Part shown: piece after piece, positions 23,121-34,250 of the stretch
Layout: every line of letters begins with the position of its first letter
Position numbering within the stretch: the stretch's first letter is position 1
Source of the DNA: Archilochus colubris
Lineage: Eukaryota > Chordata > Aves > Apodiformes > Trochilidae
Direction of reading: 5' to 3'
Length of the DNA stretch: 64,000 bases
NCBI GenBank assembly: GCA_023079485.1
Contig: CM041085.1
Coordinates: 94,685,115 to 94,749,114, forward strand
The notes under the pieces: generated by a model
Database searches by the model: none
What the model was told of the DNA's origin: nothing
Seen by the model: only the letters and a program-made list of their open reading frames with translations
Program-made: the position numbers and the translations under genes

Positions 23121-25510
23121 AGTTCTGGATAAGAAAAGGTTTTTGTGATAGGCCTTTTGTGGAAAAATAAAAAAAAATGCTTAAGCTCTGGTAAGTAGAA
23201 AATAAGTGAAAATTAGGGGATTTGGTTATGGTGACATCATCAATAAATAATTTTCTATAAGCATGCTTGGAATGTGGAAAGATCAAGACAGTGAAATGAG
23301 AGCAAATTCAAAGCATGTGCTGGAAGTCCCCAAAATTCCGTGAGCACAGGCAACTAAATTAGTTGTAGCTTGTGGAAAAAAAATACTCTCTCAGAAAATC
23401 TCTCTGAGGTCTTAGAGACAGTATTTGAAGACTATGCTTTCATCACAGCTTTTGTTTTCTGTGTTTCCTAAGTAATGTGTGATTGCAGTGACTAAAATAA
23501 AGGAATAACTTGTTTGTATATTCTTTAGTATTAGGTAGACTACAGCATTCAATGAATGTAATACTTGTTTTTACTTTCAAGTGTAGATGCCAAAGCACGT
23601 TTTATGTGACTTGGCAGCTACCCTCTGCATGGCTGTTATTCAGGGTATTACAAAGCCTTTGTACAAATAAAATTCCTTACAGATAGATTTAACTGAAAAT
23701 TACCAAGCTCTTTCAGTTTTTATGAATTATATGTTTATTAAGTGGAAATAAATTAAATTATTTGCATCAGTTTAAATACTTATGTTTCACTAAATGACAG
23801 ATCTGAATTACTAATTATTCACAAATGGAAAATTTGTTATTAGTGATAAGAAGATCATGTTTCACTAATCTTTTAAATTATTCAGAGAAGTAAGAGTCTG
23901 AGAATTTTAGCATGTGACAGGAATTTGCAAAGACATTTATCTCAACTATGTTTTTTTCAAATGAGAGGAAAATATCCCAAGCTTCAAACAGAAGACCATT
24001 ATTAGATACATATATAAACATACGAATAATCAAATACAAAGCTTATTTCATAAACTCATGACTTTATGCAAAACTAGCTTTGCTTTTCAGAAAAATTAAT
24101 CCTCAGTTTCTGATGGAGTAAAGACATATTTTTCCACATTTAAAAATCACCTCATTATAATAAAGAGTAAATGTAAAGACCTTTATATCATAAAACTTTA
24201 TATCATTTTGCTACAAATAGGACTTATTTTCCCTCATTAAAGCTGGTTTTGAACTACATGGAAAAGCTGGGTACCTATAAAATATAACAAAATTTTATTA
24301 TCTGAGGTAAAAAATACTAGTTGGGCAAGGCTCTGAATAAATACGGACTTATGTTTATAGATCAAGGTAAAAATGATATTTTAATTCTGTAGAAAAATAC
24401 ATTAGGTATAAAAATATTAAAATATAATTATATTTCACAGTAAATTAGGAGCTTAAAGTGAATCTGCTGCTGAGTTTAAAATAAAAAGGTAAATTCTAAC
24501 CACAACTATGTAAGTATCATTTCTGTAAATTGGTGTTAAATGGACATTTTTTTGTTCTCCCATATTTCTTCAAATGGCAGAAATATTAGTTTAAGTTTCA
24601 TGGTAATGTTATAATGTGTACTAGGTCAAGTAGAAGCAGAACATATCCTCTTTGCATTTCAACTAGAATTAAATAGAAAATTCCTAGGAATACATTTGAA
24701 GAATTAGGAGAAAATACATGGTCTTTTATTCTCTCATAACCAGGGGCATGGTATGACTCAAGCAAATTGAACATAGCTGTGTATCCAAATGCACAAAATT
24801 AATTTGGAAAAAATAATTCTCTATTTTCTTATTTGCTAAATGACAAAAAAACCCCACCCTCTGCAGTCAAAGTTTCATTTCTGTATATCAACAGTTTTAC
24901 AGGAAGTTTTAAAAATAAAGGTGTCCTTTGTGTGTAAGTCAGAGTCTGAGAAAGGAAAAGACTGAATAGTTTACAAAGATAATTCTCAGCAAAGGCAGCA
25001 GAACCCAGGTAGCCTGCAACACTAAGCCTCTATTTAAATATGCAAAGATTCATTTTAAGCCTATATTCCTACAAAACTAGAATGTTTTGATGAGTTTATA
25101 CAATATTTTTTGTCTTTTTTCATCTTAGTATATTGTTACCCTTATGGTTTATTCAACAAAATATAAGAGAAGGGTAGAAGTATTAAAGATGATCAACTTC
25201 ACACATTTCCTATGAATAAGCTGTTTGGAAGAGGAGAGATGGGGCATCATGAACCAGTCTGAAAAATGCAGCATGTTTTATCACAAGATACACTGCAATT
25301 TTTAGTTAGTAGATAAATGCTTTTAAACATGCTATCTACCCTTCCCTCTGTGTCTCTTCTCCTGGATCACTCTGCTGTTAGATACCATTGCAGTCAGAAG
25401 ACAAAGGGAGTCAAAACCAGAAGATGCCTGATGGTTCCCACCAGGATTTGGTTGCACACCCAGCACGTCAGACCTCAGACTCTTGAAATGTCACCCAGCA
25501 TCTCTTCCAC
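23121..25510. other. Unique AT-rich non-coding sequence
   Basis: Strongly AT-rich, with no repeat family or gene recognised. Several A-rich runs are present. Confidence 0.55.
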
Positions 25511-25578
25511 TCACAGAGTTATAGAATGGCTTAGATTGGAAGGGACTTTAGATATCATCTACTCAAACACTCCTTTTC
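25511..25578 (-). mobile_element. Short CR1 3'-terminal remnant, minus strand
   Basis: TCACAGAGTTATAGAATGG followed by TTAGATTGGAAGGGACTTTAGATATCATCT is the reverse complement of the last ~65 bp of a CR1 3' UTR. It is severely 5'-truncated. Confidence 0.85.
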
Positions 25579-26965
25579 CTCACTAGGAAAGAAAAAAAAA
25601 TTATATTTAAAGAGATATCGAGAACAAGTATCATGAATTACCCAAAGAGATTTTCCCTGAGATATTTCTTTGTTGTTCTGCATAAGTGGAAACTAAAAAT
25701 AATTGCAACTTAACATACTTTTGCTAACATCAATTTGCAGTATATTATAAAGATCTTCTTAAATTGGAAGCTTAAAAAAAAAGTTCACAATAATGGTGAA
25801 CAAATGGTGTCAAATAATATCCAGATTGCTCTTCAAGTAAGTGCAATTCTAGAAAATTAATGGATGACTTTAGAGCATTCTTTTGATATTTTGTGTATTC
25901 ATGTTCACAAATCCTGGATTACTGATACCACAAATATTATCTGCAGTTCTACTGAATTGCATTATTTAGTATTTATATATATGAAAGTATTAGCTACAAA
26001 CCAAATGATACAGATCAACTATTTAAAAGGATTTAAATGAATAGATTAATCTCCAAAGACAAAGCACAAAGGCGAGGCACCAAGTGGAAAATGAAGTTAA
26101 TTTCTTCCACACATAGTTTAGTAACCCAAAGTGCCTAACAAGATGATATTTTGCAGTGTATTATATTTTAATTCTATATTTTTTATTTTCATCTGTGGTT
26201 GTGTCTTATTATTTTAGAATAGAATTGTTAATTTCTCTTAGAAATCCTCTGTGATTCTCATGGTAATATCATCCCTTCCAGGCAGCACACACTGTCACAG
26301 AAAACATCTTTCCCAGTGCCAATTGGATTCTTAAAGAATCTCTTTGGTGTGTGAAAAAATGTGTCTACTCATCCTTGAATTCCTAGCAAATGTGTTTTAT
26401 TTAATTTCAAAACTTCATCTCTCTGGCTTCAGGGAACATAGGGAGAATCATCTTTTTCAAATAAATAAATACTTGTGCATTTCTTTTTTTGAAAAAACAT
26501 ACTTTTTTTCTGTAGTACTGAAAGATGGAAGTAAACATGATTAATGAAAGTATCTCAGCTGTTCAGAAGTATTTTGACAGACACACTCCCTGCTTTCTGA
26601 AATTGAAATGTTTGATAAATGGACTGGAAAACAAATAAATTTCCTTGAAATTTTGGAGATTGAATCTATTAAAATTTTGATTAATATAAAGACTTTGGAT
26701 CAGCCCCATTAGTGACTACAAGTAGAACTAAAATTAAGGTTTTGTTTTCCTTGTTTTCTTAAAGTTGTAGTAATTAAGTGATAATGTTTGAATATTTGTG
26801 GTAGTTCTGTTTATTGACAGGGAATTGATGCAACCTGCTGAAGTACTATGAACCTCTCTCTCTTTTTGGCAGTTTGCCCTTCCCCCCATGTCTCCAGTTC
26901 ATGCATCCTATCAGGTGGTCAAGATAAAGCTGTGACTATTCAAAGGGACACATTCACTTACAGGA
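25579..26965. other. Unique AT-rich non-coding sequence
   Basis: No recognised repeat or gene. The 66-codon frame at 26344-26544 has no family features. Confidence 0.55.
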
Positions 26966-27529
26966 TGTGGCGGGTTGATCCCGTTGAGTAGATCAATCAC
27001 CCAGCCTCCCTTTTGCTCACTCTCCTCTTCCTGTGGATGGGCAAAAAAATAGAAGGAAGGTGAAATTCATCGATCAAGGTAATAACAATTTCATAATAAA
27101 AGCAAAATCTGTGCTTGCAAGCAAAGTAAGAGTGAAATTCATTCACAGCAGACAGATATCCAGCCACTGGAAAGTAGGGCCTCTAAATTCATAGCAGCTG
27201 CTTAGTAATACAAACACCATAACGATTAATACCCATGTTTCATCTTCCTTTCCCCAAGTGCTGAGTGCAACATCACGTAATATTGAATATCCCCTTTGTC
27301 AGTTTGGGTTGACTGTCTTGACTATTCTCACTTCCAACCTCCTAGCCACCTCTGCCTTACTGACTCTGGGAGCTGATGTGTGGGAGGGAAGGCAAGGTCT
27401 TGATATAGTGCATGCAGCATTTAGTAGTAGCCAAAGCAACAGTGGATTACCCATGCTGGTTTAGCCACAAATGAAAATCACAGCATACAGGCTAACAGGA
27501 AGATGTTTAACTTCATAATTTCCAGTACA
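26966..27529 (-). mobile_element. Solo LTR of an avian ERV (family D, related to 58082-58662), minus sense
   Basis: The element runs from TGTGGCGGGTTGATCC to CCAGTACA. Matching landmarks are ATTCACAGCAGACAGATATCCAGCC (27140-27165), AATATTGAATATCCCCTTTGTCAGTTTGGGTTGACTGTC (27278-27317) and GCTGGTTTAGCCACAAATG (27456-27474). The 58082 element has a parallel GATATGGAACATTCC..CCAGTTTGG block in the same relative place. No clear target duplication was found, so exact edges are uncertain. The 68-codon frame 27258-27464 is a by-product. Confidence 0.8.
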
Positions 27530-30500
27530 CACATACAGTGAACAGTGTATGCTGAAAGTGTATCGGTGAACCAATATATGAGAAAGTGTGCTGCCAGCTG
27601 GAGCTGCCTCGTGAAACAGATAAGGTTGAGTTATAATTGATGTTTTCTAACTGGAGACACTGATTTGGATCTTATGTCCAGATCCTGGTTTTCATTGTAT
27701 TATTAGAAATTTCAAAGCTTTGAATGCTTTGCCTCTTGGCTAGGATTACTGAATGGGCAAGTGTAAAGCTCAATCAGACAAGTCTTGCCTTTTAGGATCC
27801 TAGGCAGCTATTCTTTCTCTTCTAACCTTTTTGGTGTTATAGTACATAACCCAGTAAAAGCACCATGGAAAAAAAGGTAAATGCCTATGTCATTAAATTC
27901 AATTAGAGTAGGAAATTAAAAAAAAGAACTATACAGAGGAAAAAAAACCTGCTACAGCTATTCCAAGTTATTTGCTTTTCTCCTTTCACCAGAAACCCAG
28001 AGACTTGTCAATATCATTCACTTCTATAATCTTTTATACCATGCCACATAAACTAATACTTGGGGTCTTTTACTATTCTGAAACAAAGAGCACTTGAATG
28101 TTCTATCAGTTAGGAATACAACTATATATGTGGAGAGGACCTCCTGGGTTGTCTAATGCTGTTTTCTAGAATTTGAAGCACAAAATAATGACCAAGATTT
28201 TTTCCTCGAGTTGTCTAAAAGGTGGCTATATGGGTAAATTAAAACATATAAAACACTGTCTGGTTATCCCAGTTTCTATCTGCAGACTATAAGACAGTCA
28301 AGATTGATTTACTCAGTTAAACTCAGAGTTTAAAATCAGGTAAAATGAATATACCTTACTTAGATGGTGAGGGTGGAAGAACTCACAAAAAATGTACACC
28401 ACACAGCAAATCCCCCCACCCCAACTCCCAAAATATAATGTAGAAAAGCAAGAAACTCTACATCACCAGTGAGCTACAGAAAGAGGAAAAAACTCAAGGC
28501 TGATCTAGGTCCATTCAGGTATTCGTAATATAAAATTCATAATGGTTTTGTGTAAAGGTCTTACCTAACACTGAAGAATGAACAAAGGAATTCTTACTAG
28601 TCCTTGGCTATCTAATCTTGGAAAAAAATTACATTCTGTCTCCAAGCTGGCTAATCAATTTATTCCAGAGTGTAAACAAGCAACTCATTTGGGCAGTGAG
28701 CTCTATGTAATGCAATAAAACAAACATGGATTACAACCCCCCTTCAAAATTACAGTATAAAAACCCCAACCACGTTCCCCTATATTTTCAAGCAGCACAG
28801 AAGCAATGAAACACAAGTTGACAAGGTATTCTCTTCTCTGGGAATTTTTTTGCAATACCTCCATAGGCTTAGGGAACTTCACTTTAAAGTAATTTTGTTT
28901 CTTTGCCTCACAAAGATATTCAGATGGTTATTTCATAAGTTCATTTGGTACATGATCTGAAACCTTATAGAATATCCCATCTAAAATTATTAATAGTCAT
29001 TTATCATGGACTAATATTACTCTTAAAGGACTTTTCTTGCTTTGATATGTACCTATAAAAAGTTTTCATATCTCTCTTAAGCTTCCCTAGTTAGGCTAAA
29101 CAAACAGAGCTCCCCTTAATCTTTACTTTGTAAGGTAAACATTCCATTCTTTTAATTATAGCTCTTATTTAAATCTGATCTAATTTAAATTAATCATTCT
29201 TGTGAGATTAGAAGTGATTAGAGATGCACAGACTATTCCATATGAAACCTTGCTGATGCCTTGTGTAGTGGTATTTACATTCTCCTTTCTGCACTTCATG
29301 CAATTTACACTGTCTGTAGCCTTTTTTCATAGGTACATTACTCTGGCAGTTCATACTGAACTCTGAAAAATAGAACCAGATATTTTTATCCATTCAATCA
29401 TATCAGATTGACAAAGACCCTTTTGTGGCAACTTATCACTTTTTGAAAATATGTCTCTTAATTGGACAGTATTAAATTGCATTCAATTTTTATGATTTCT
29501 CTCCTTAGAATGATCAAATCCTCTTGATGCAATCTCAGTACCTTGCTGCTTAGTCATTTCTCAAGCATATATATAGTTTTCATCTCGATGTCATAGCAAA
29601 ATATAGTATTTATGTTCAGTCCCAATGCCAACGCTGATGCTGGAGATTTATTATTACTGATTTGTCTCCAGCCTGTCTGCTTGTTCTAATATAGCTGGAG
29701 ATAGTATCCTTCCTAACAAGCTTCTTTCACACTTCATGTTAATTGCTGTAATCACCATGCTTAATACTAAAGTTTCTTGGAAAAATTTTACCAGATATTT
29801 AGCTTAAATCTGAACAGAGTAGCTTTATTTTATTAGACTCTCTAGAAAGCCAGCTATCTAAAAAGATTTTCAGCTAGCCTTACACAATCTATATGAGATA
29901 AAACCATGTTGCAATGTAAGTTCCATTTACCTCTATCCTCCCAATGAGTTTTTATTCAAAATCTTCTCTATGAATTTTGCATAGCATTATAATCAAACTA
30001 TCTGCTTAGGTCTTTTTTTTGTTTGTTGGTTTGTTTTTTTTACCTTGATACTACAGTTCTTCTCCAAATTTACTATTACCAGATTTATGTATTAATTTTA
30101 AATGGCTTCCACTACATTTTCAATACCATTTGTTACTTCAGTCACTTGAGTAGAAGTTATCAGGTTCATTAATTCTTTCACAGTTAGAAATACCAATTCT
30201 GCTTCTACTTTACAGTTTGTATCATAGTCTTCTCATTTGTGGCAGCTAATGTATTGTACCCTTACAATAACCCCCAAATTAAAAAAAAAAAAACAAAAAC
30301 CAAAAACCAAAAAAACCCAAACCAACCAAAAAACAAAAACACACCCAAACCCCACCAAGATACGGACTAATTTAAAAATTTGGCCATTTCTAGATTTTCT
30401 ATGATGCTTTCTAATTCCAACTATACAAAACTTTGATCTTTTCTATTTTCCACTCTTTATTTATGTAAAGAATACTGTATAAAGTTTAGTGCACAAAACA

Positions 30501-31369
30501 GAATTCTTATGTTTTGGCTTCTAATGTTAAGGTAAGGCCTTTGAAGAATTTAGACTTTACTGCTTTAACCTCTGAAATATTATCTTTCTACTAATTATTC
30601 TTTTTTCCCCATACTTTTTCTCTCTATCCTTCTTACTGAATAATTTTTCATATGATTATTCATATTGAAAAGCCCTTTCATACAAGTATTTAGTTTTCTC
30701 ACTGAATATGTACTTCAGCTGGGTTGGAACATTCTATCTAAAATTAAAGTAAGAGGTCTGTCAGGTCTTCCCCAAATTCGAGTCTTTAATTTCCACAAAA
30801 CAATTGGAGTAATTAATTTATTTGCCCAGCATCTCAAAATCTGACTTTCTAAAATCCCAATGCTTCTTTATAGACTTCTTTTTGTCTGTCTTGAAGTTTA
30901 ATATCAACTGAATCTGTTTCATGATTGCTGAGTCATATTTAATGTACTGCAAGGCTGCTGTTACTATGAACAGCTTCATGATGATGGTATGATGGTCCAA
31001 TTATAGATTAATATTACATTTTTAAATTAATTCTTCAGTTTCTTCTTAATGGTACCATTTGTACAACTGTATAATTTTTTTCTGTCTCTCACAGCTGAAA
31101 TGAAGAAATGGGACTCTTGAATTTCTGTAGCGTCTATTTATCTTCCATGCCACTTAGCCTTAGCTTGCTCATAGCAGAGAAGTTCTGACTTGTTCCAAAG
31201 AGCTCTTGTTGAGATCTCAGAGGATAACCCACTCCAAGAGGACCTCCCAAAGGGACTGAAGCTCATTTGTCACTATTCAGCAATTTAGCACTTGACCCAT
31301 TCTCAAACAATGTATTTTCTATCATCAGAAAAATGAAGAAACCAGATTGGCACAGAATGGATTGAAAAA
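27530..31369. other. Unique AT-rich stretch with A/C low complexity
   Basis: No gene recognised. It contains the A/C tract 30281-30358. The part just left of the CR1 at 31370 (31195-31369) may be a more decayed CR1 extension, but it is not convincing. Confidence 0.5.
30281..30358. repeat. A/C-rich low-complexity tract
   Basis: A13 is followed by CAAAAACC, CAAACCAACC and CACACCC variants. The tract contains no G or T until its end. A complementary T/G tract occurs at 38009-38131. Confidence 0.9.
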
Positions 31370-31712
31370 AAGCCTTCAGGAGAAGGACTTGGGGGTGTTG
31401 GTTGATATAGAGTTCAACATGAGCAGGCAATGTCCATTTGCATCCAAGAAAGCCAACTGTGTCCTGGGCTGCTTTAAAAGAAGCCTGACCAACAGGTTGA
31501 GGGAGGTGATTCACTTCCATGAGATCCACCTGTGTCCAGTACTGTGTCCAGTTCCATAGCCCCCAACATAAGGAGGACATGGAGCCCTTGGAGAGAGTCC
31601 AGTGGAGGGCCACAAAGATGATCAGAGGCCTGGAGAACCTATGAAGACAGGCTGAGACAGTTGAGGATGTTCAGCCTGGAGAAGAGAAGGCTCTTTGGAG
31701 AACTTAGCTTTG
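31370..31712 (+). mobile_element. CR1 ORF2 C-terminal and 3' UTR fragment, plus strand
   Basis: The plus-strand frame beginning at 31347 reads EKDLGVLVD then NMSRQCPFASKKANCVLGC, the characteristic C-terminal part of CR1 ORF2. Past the first stop, the text continues as the CR1 terminus (AGGACATGGAGCCCTTGGAG, GTCCAGTGGAGGGCCAC, TTCAGCCTGGAGAAGAGAAG). It stops near 31712 without the terminal octamers, so it is truncated at both ends. Confidence 0.93.
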
Positions 31713-33310
31713 GGTCAGGATTTTCTGAGCAGAACCGTTCAGGGGACATAAATTATATTTTTGTTGGTTCAGAGTTAGACAATTATTTTATTATCTCAAT
31801 TTGTGCATAAACATTGAACAGAATGATAGCAAAAAGGCCCTGACTGAACCTGTTTATTTTGTTTTTCTACCAGTTCGTTAGGAACTGGCATGCACTTTGG
31901 TCTGCTGGATTTCCCACTTACTGTCACCAGTAAAAAACCCATGTAATTTTCTTAACTATACAGAACAAAAATTCATTAAATATTTTAAATGCTCAGTATT
32001 CAGTAAGGCTTTCATTTTGTAATACCCCTTATTTCATTTTACCTTAGAAGTTGAGTTGTTCTAAAGAAAGTTTCTTGTGTGACAACCTCTTAGGTGGTAA
32101 TAAAGATGGTAATGCCTTCTCTTTTTGTGAAAATGAGAAAATGTTATAGTAGAATTTCTTACAATATAGGTCTGGAAAGGTCATCCAGTTCCTGCCCTGA
32201 GGTAGAACCAGTTCTACCTAATGGTTAACTGAGAAGGTCAAAAGCTGTTTTTATTGCTGTCCTTCCTTCAGTCAAGCTGGAGAAGAGCAAATTACACAAA
32301 AGGCTGGAGAAAAGAACAGCATGCACAACAGGCAGTCCAAGTTGCTCCTTTAAGACCTTCTAGACCTGTGGAAACATCAGGCTATTTAAGAGACTGCTTT
32401 TTAGCTGCACTTTCCCTGTGGCTCACAGCAGCACTGTGATAAAGATAGTCTTGGTTCACTAAATTGTCTTTCTTTGTCAGAGGCAAAAAAGACAAGAGAT
32501 AGGGAAGAAAACAATAAGGCAGTGAAAGAAAACACATAAAAATGTTTGTAAATTATGCAGCAAATTTTAGCACTCTAGATTATGTCCAAGATGTTGTAAA
32601 AGCCAGTGAAGTATAGTATGAATAGTATACTTTTGCTTTTATTCAGAATGTTTGATGCTGAAGATCAAACAATTGAGACGGCTGAGTGAGAGGAGACTGA
32701 AAGGACTGAGGTCTGCTGCCAGATTTCCCCATGAAGACACTTTTAAGACTTCATAAAAAAGCTATAGCTGAAAAAGCTCAGCTGCTCAGTATTTTATTGA
32801 AAGTGCATTCTGGGGAAATTTTTAATGTATCACTTTAGGTACACTGCTTTTGGCTCCCTTGTTTCTCCAATTTATGATACATAGTTTCAGCTTGGCCTTT
32901 TTTTTGTCAGATTTTATAAATTGTCCTCATTGACACTGATTCAGTCTTCTTTGACTATTACAAGGTTTTTTTCAATACATAAAGTTAGGGGTTTTTTACT
33001 AAGACTTGCGTAATTCTCATCTTTAGATTACTTCTATGAACATTCAGAGAGGATTATTCAAATCTGTCATAAAATCACATAGATTTTATTTTTATTGTGT
33101 TATACTAAGTAAACTGAAACAGAATAGAGATCCAACTTTAGAAATAAAACAGAAATTATTAGCGACAAATTAATGTAAAAGAAAATAGAGAAATACTATA
33201 TTTATTCTACTTGAAGCAGTGTATGAAAACTGTCTTAACTTTAATGCTTCACTTTCAACCTTCACAAGGTTGCCTTTTTTGAAAACAATCTCTTAACTGC
33301 CAAATATTCA
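31713..33310. other. Mostly unique sequence, one faint CR1-like patch
   Basis: 32150-32225 has CR1-like GGTCTGGAAAGGTCATCCAGTTCCTGCCC text, but it is too short to assign firmly. 32230-32450 is GC-richer than its surroundings, with a TATTTAAGAGA box near 32384, and could be an unrecognised LTR remnant. The rest is plain AT-rich DNA. Confidence 0.4.
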
Positions 33311-33447
33311 GGTGAAGAAGGCCAGTGGAATCCTGGGTTGCACAAAGAAAGACATCAAATTAGTTAATCAGGATTTGCCTTTTGTGAATCCATGTTGTCT
33401 GTGTCTGATGATTGTGTTGTTCTTTAAAAGTCTTTCAATAGCACTTC
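33311..33447. mobile_element. CR1 chimera: plus-strand piece joined to minus-strand RT piece
   Basis: 33311-33355 (AAGAAGGCCAGTGGAATCCTGGG) is the CR1 KAN-ILGC segment in plus orientation. From about 33356, GATTTGCCTTTTGTGAATCCATG, and then TCTTTCAATAGCACTTCT, is CR1 RT text in minus orientation. The switch is abrupt. Both pieces are short and decayed. Confidence 0.75.
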
Positions 33448-33574
33448 TCTATACCAAGACAAATCAAAAGGAAAATTAGCTAAGGAAAAATACAGACAGA
33501 ATAGTCTGAATAGAAATGGGTGACACTATATAAGATATCTCCAATAGCTTTTGGAGAGGCAGCACACATTGGGC

Positions 33575-34250
33575 ATAAGCAATCCAGGAGGTTTATGGCA
33601 TGTGTTCCTGGTAACTTCATTCCCCGAGTGATGGAGGAGCCAATGAGCAGAGATGCTGTGTTGGACCTTGTTCTCACCAACAAGCAGAATCTGGTGGCGA
33701 ATGTGAAGCTCAAGGGCAGCCTTGGTTGCAGTGGCCATGAAATGGTTGAGTTCAAGACCCTTAGGGCAGTGAGGAGGGTGCTATGTGAGGGCTATGAAGA
33801 TGATGAGAAGGCTGAAGCACCTCACTTACAAAGGCAGTCTGGGAGAATTGTGGTTGTTCAGTTCAGAGAAGACAAGGCTCTGGGCAGAATTTATAGTGGC
33901 CTTTCAGTACCTAAAGAGGATCTATAGCAAGGTTGGGAAGGAACTTTTTATCAGGCATGTATCAATAGGGTGAAGTGTGTCTGTTTTAAACTGGAAGAGG
34001 GTAGATTTAGACTGGACATTAGGAAGACAGTATTTACTGTGAGGGTGGTAAGAACCTTTGAGCAGGTTGCCCAGAGAAGCTGTGGATGACCCCTTCCTGG
34101 AAGTGTTCAAGGCCAGGTTGAATGGAGCTTTGAGTGACCTGGTCTAGTGGAAGGAGTCCCTGCCCGTGCAGAGGTGTTTGAACTAGATGATCCTTAAGGT
34201 CCCTTCCAACCCAAACCATTCTGGGATTCTGCAATTCTGTGATTCTGTAA
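33575..34250 (+). mobile_element. Internally deleted CR1, plus strand (endonuclease end fused to 3' UTR)
   Basis: The plus-strand frame at 33520-33927 contains DAVLDLVLTNKQNLVANVKLKGSLGCSGHEMVEFK. This is the C-terminal part of the CR1 endonuclease domain, including the SxHxxV/M-like ending. From about 33785 the text is already CR1 3'-terminal sequence, ending with GGTCCCTTCCAACCCAAACC and the tail ATTCTGGGATTCTGCAATTCTGTGATTCTG (34222-34248). The whole RT region, about 1.5-2 kb in a complete CR1, is missing. The 3' end is intact, so this is the end of a real insertion. Confidence 0.93.

Noticed and set aside
33520..33927. 135-codon frame as a possible gene
   Set aside because: It is the endonuclease end of a deleted CR1 joined to 3' UTR. 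It is mobile-element debris, not a host gene.
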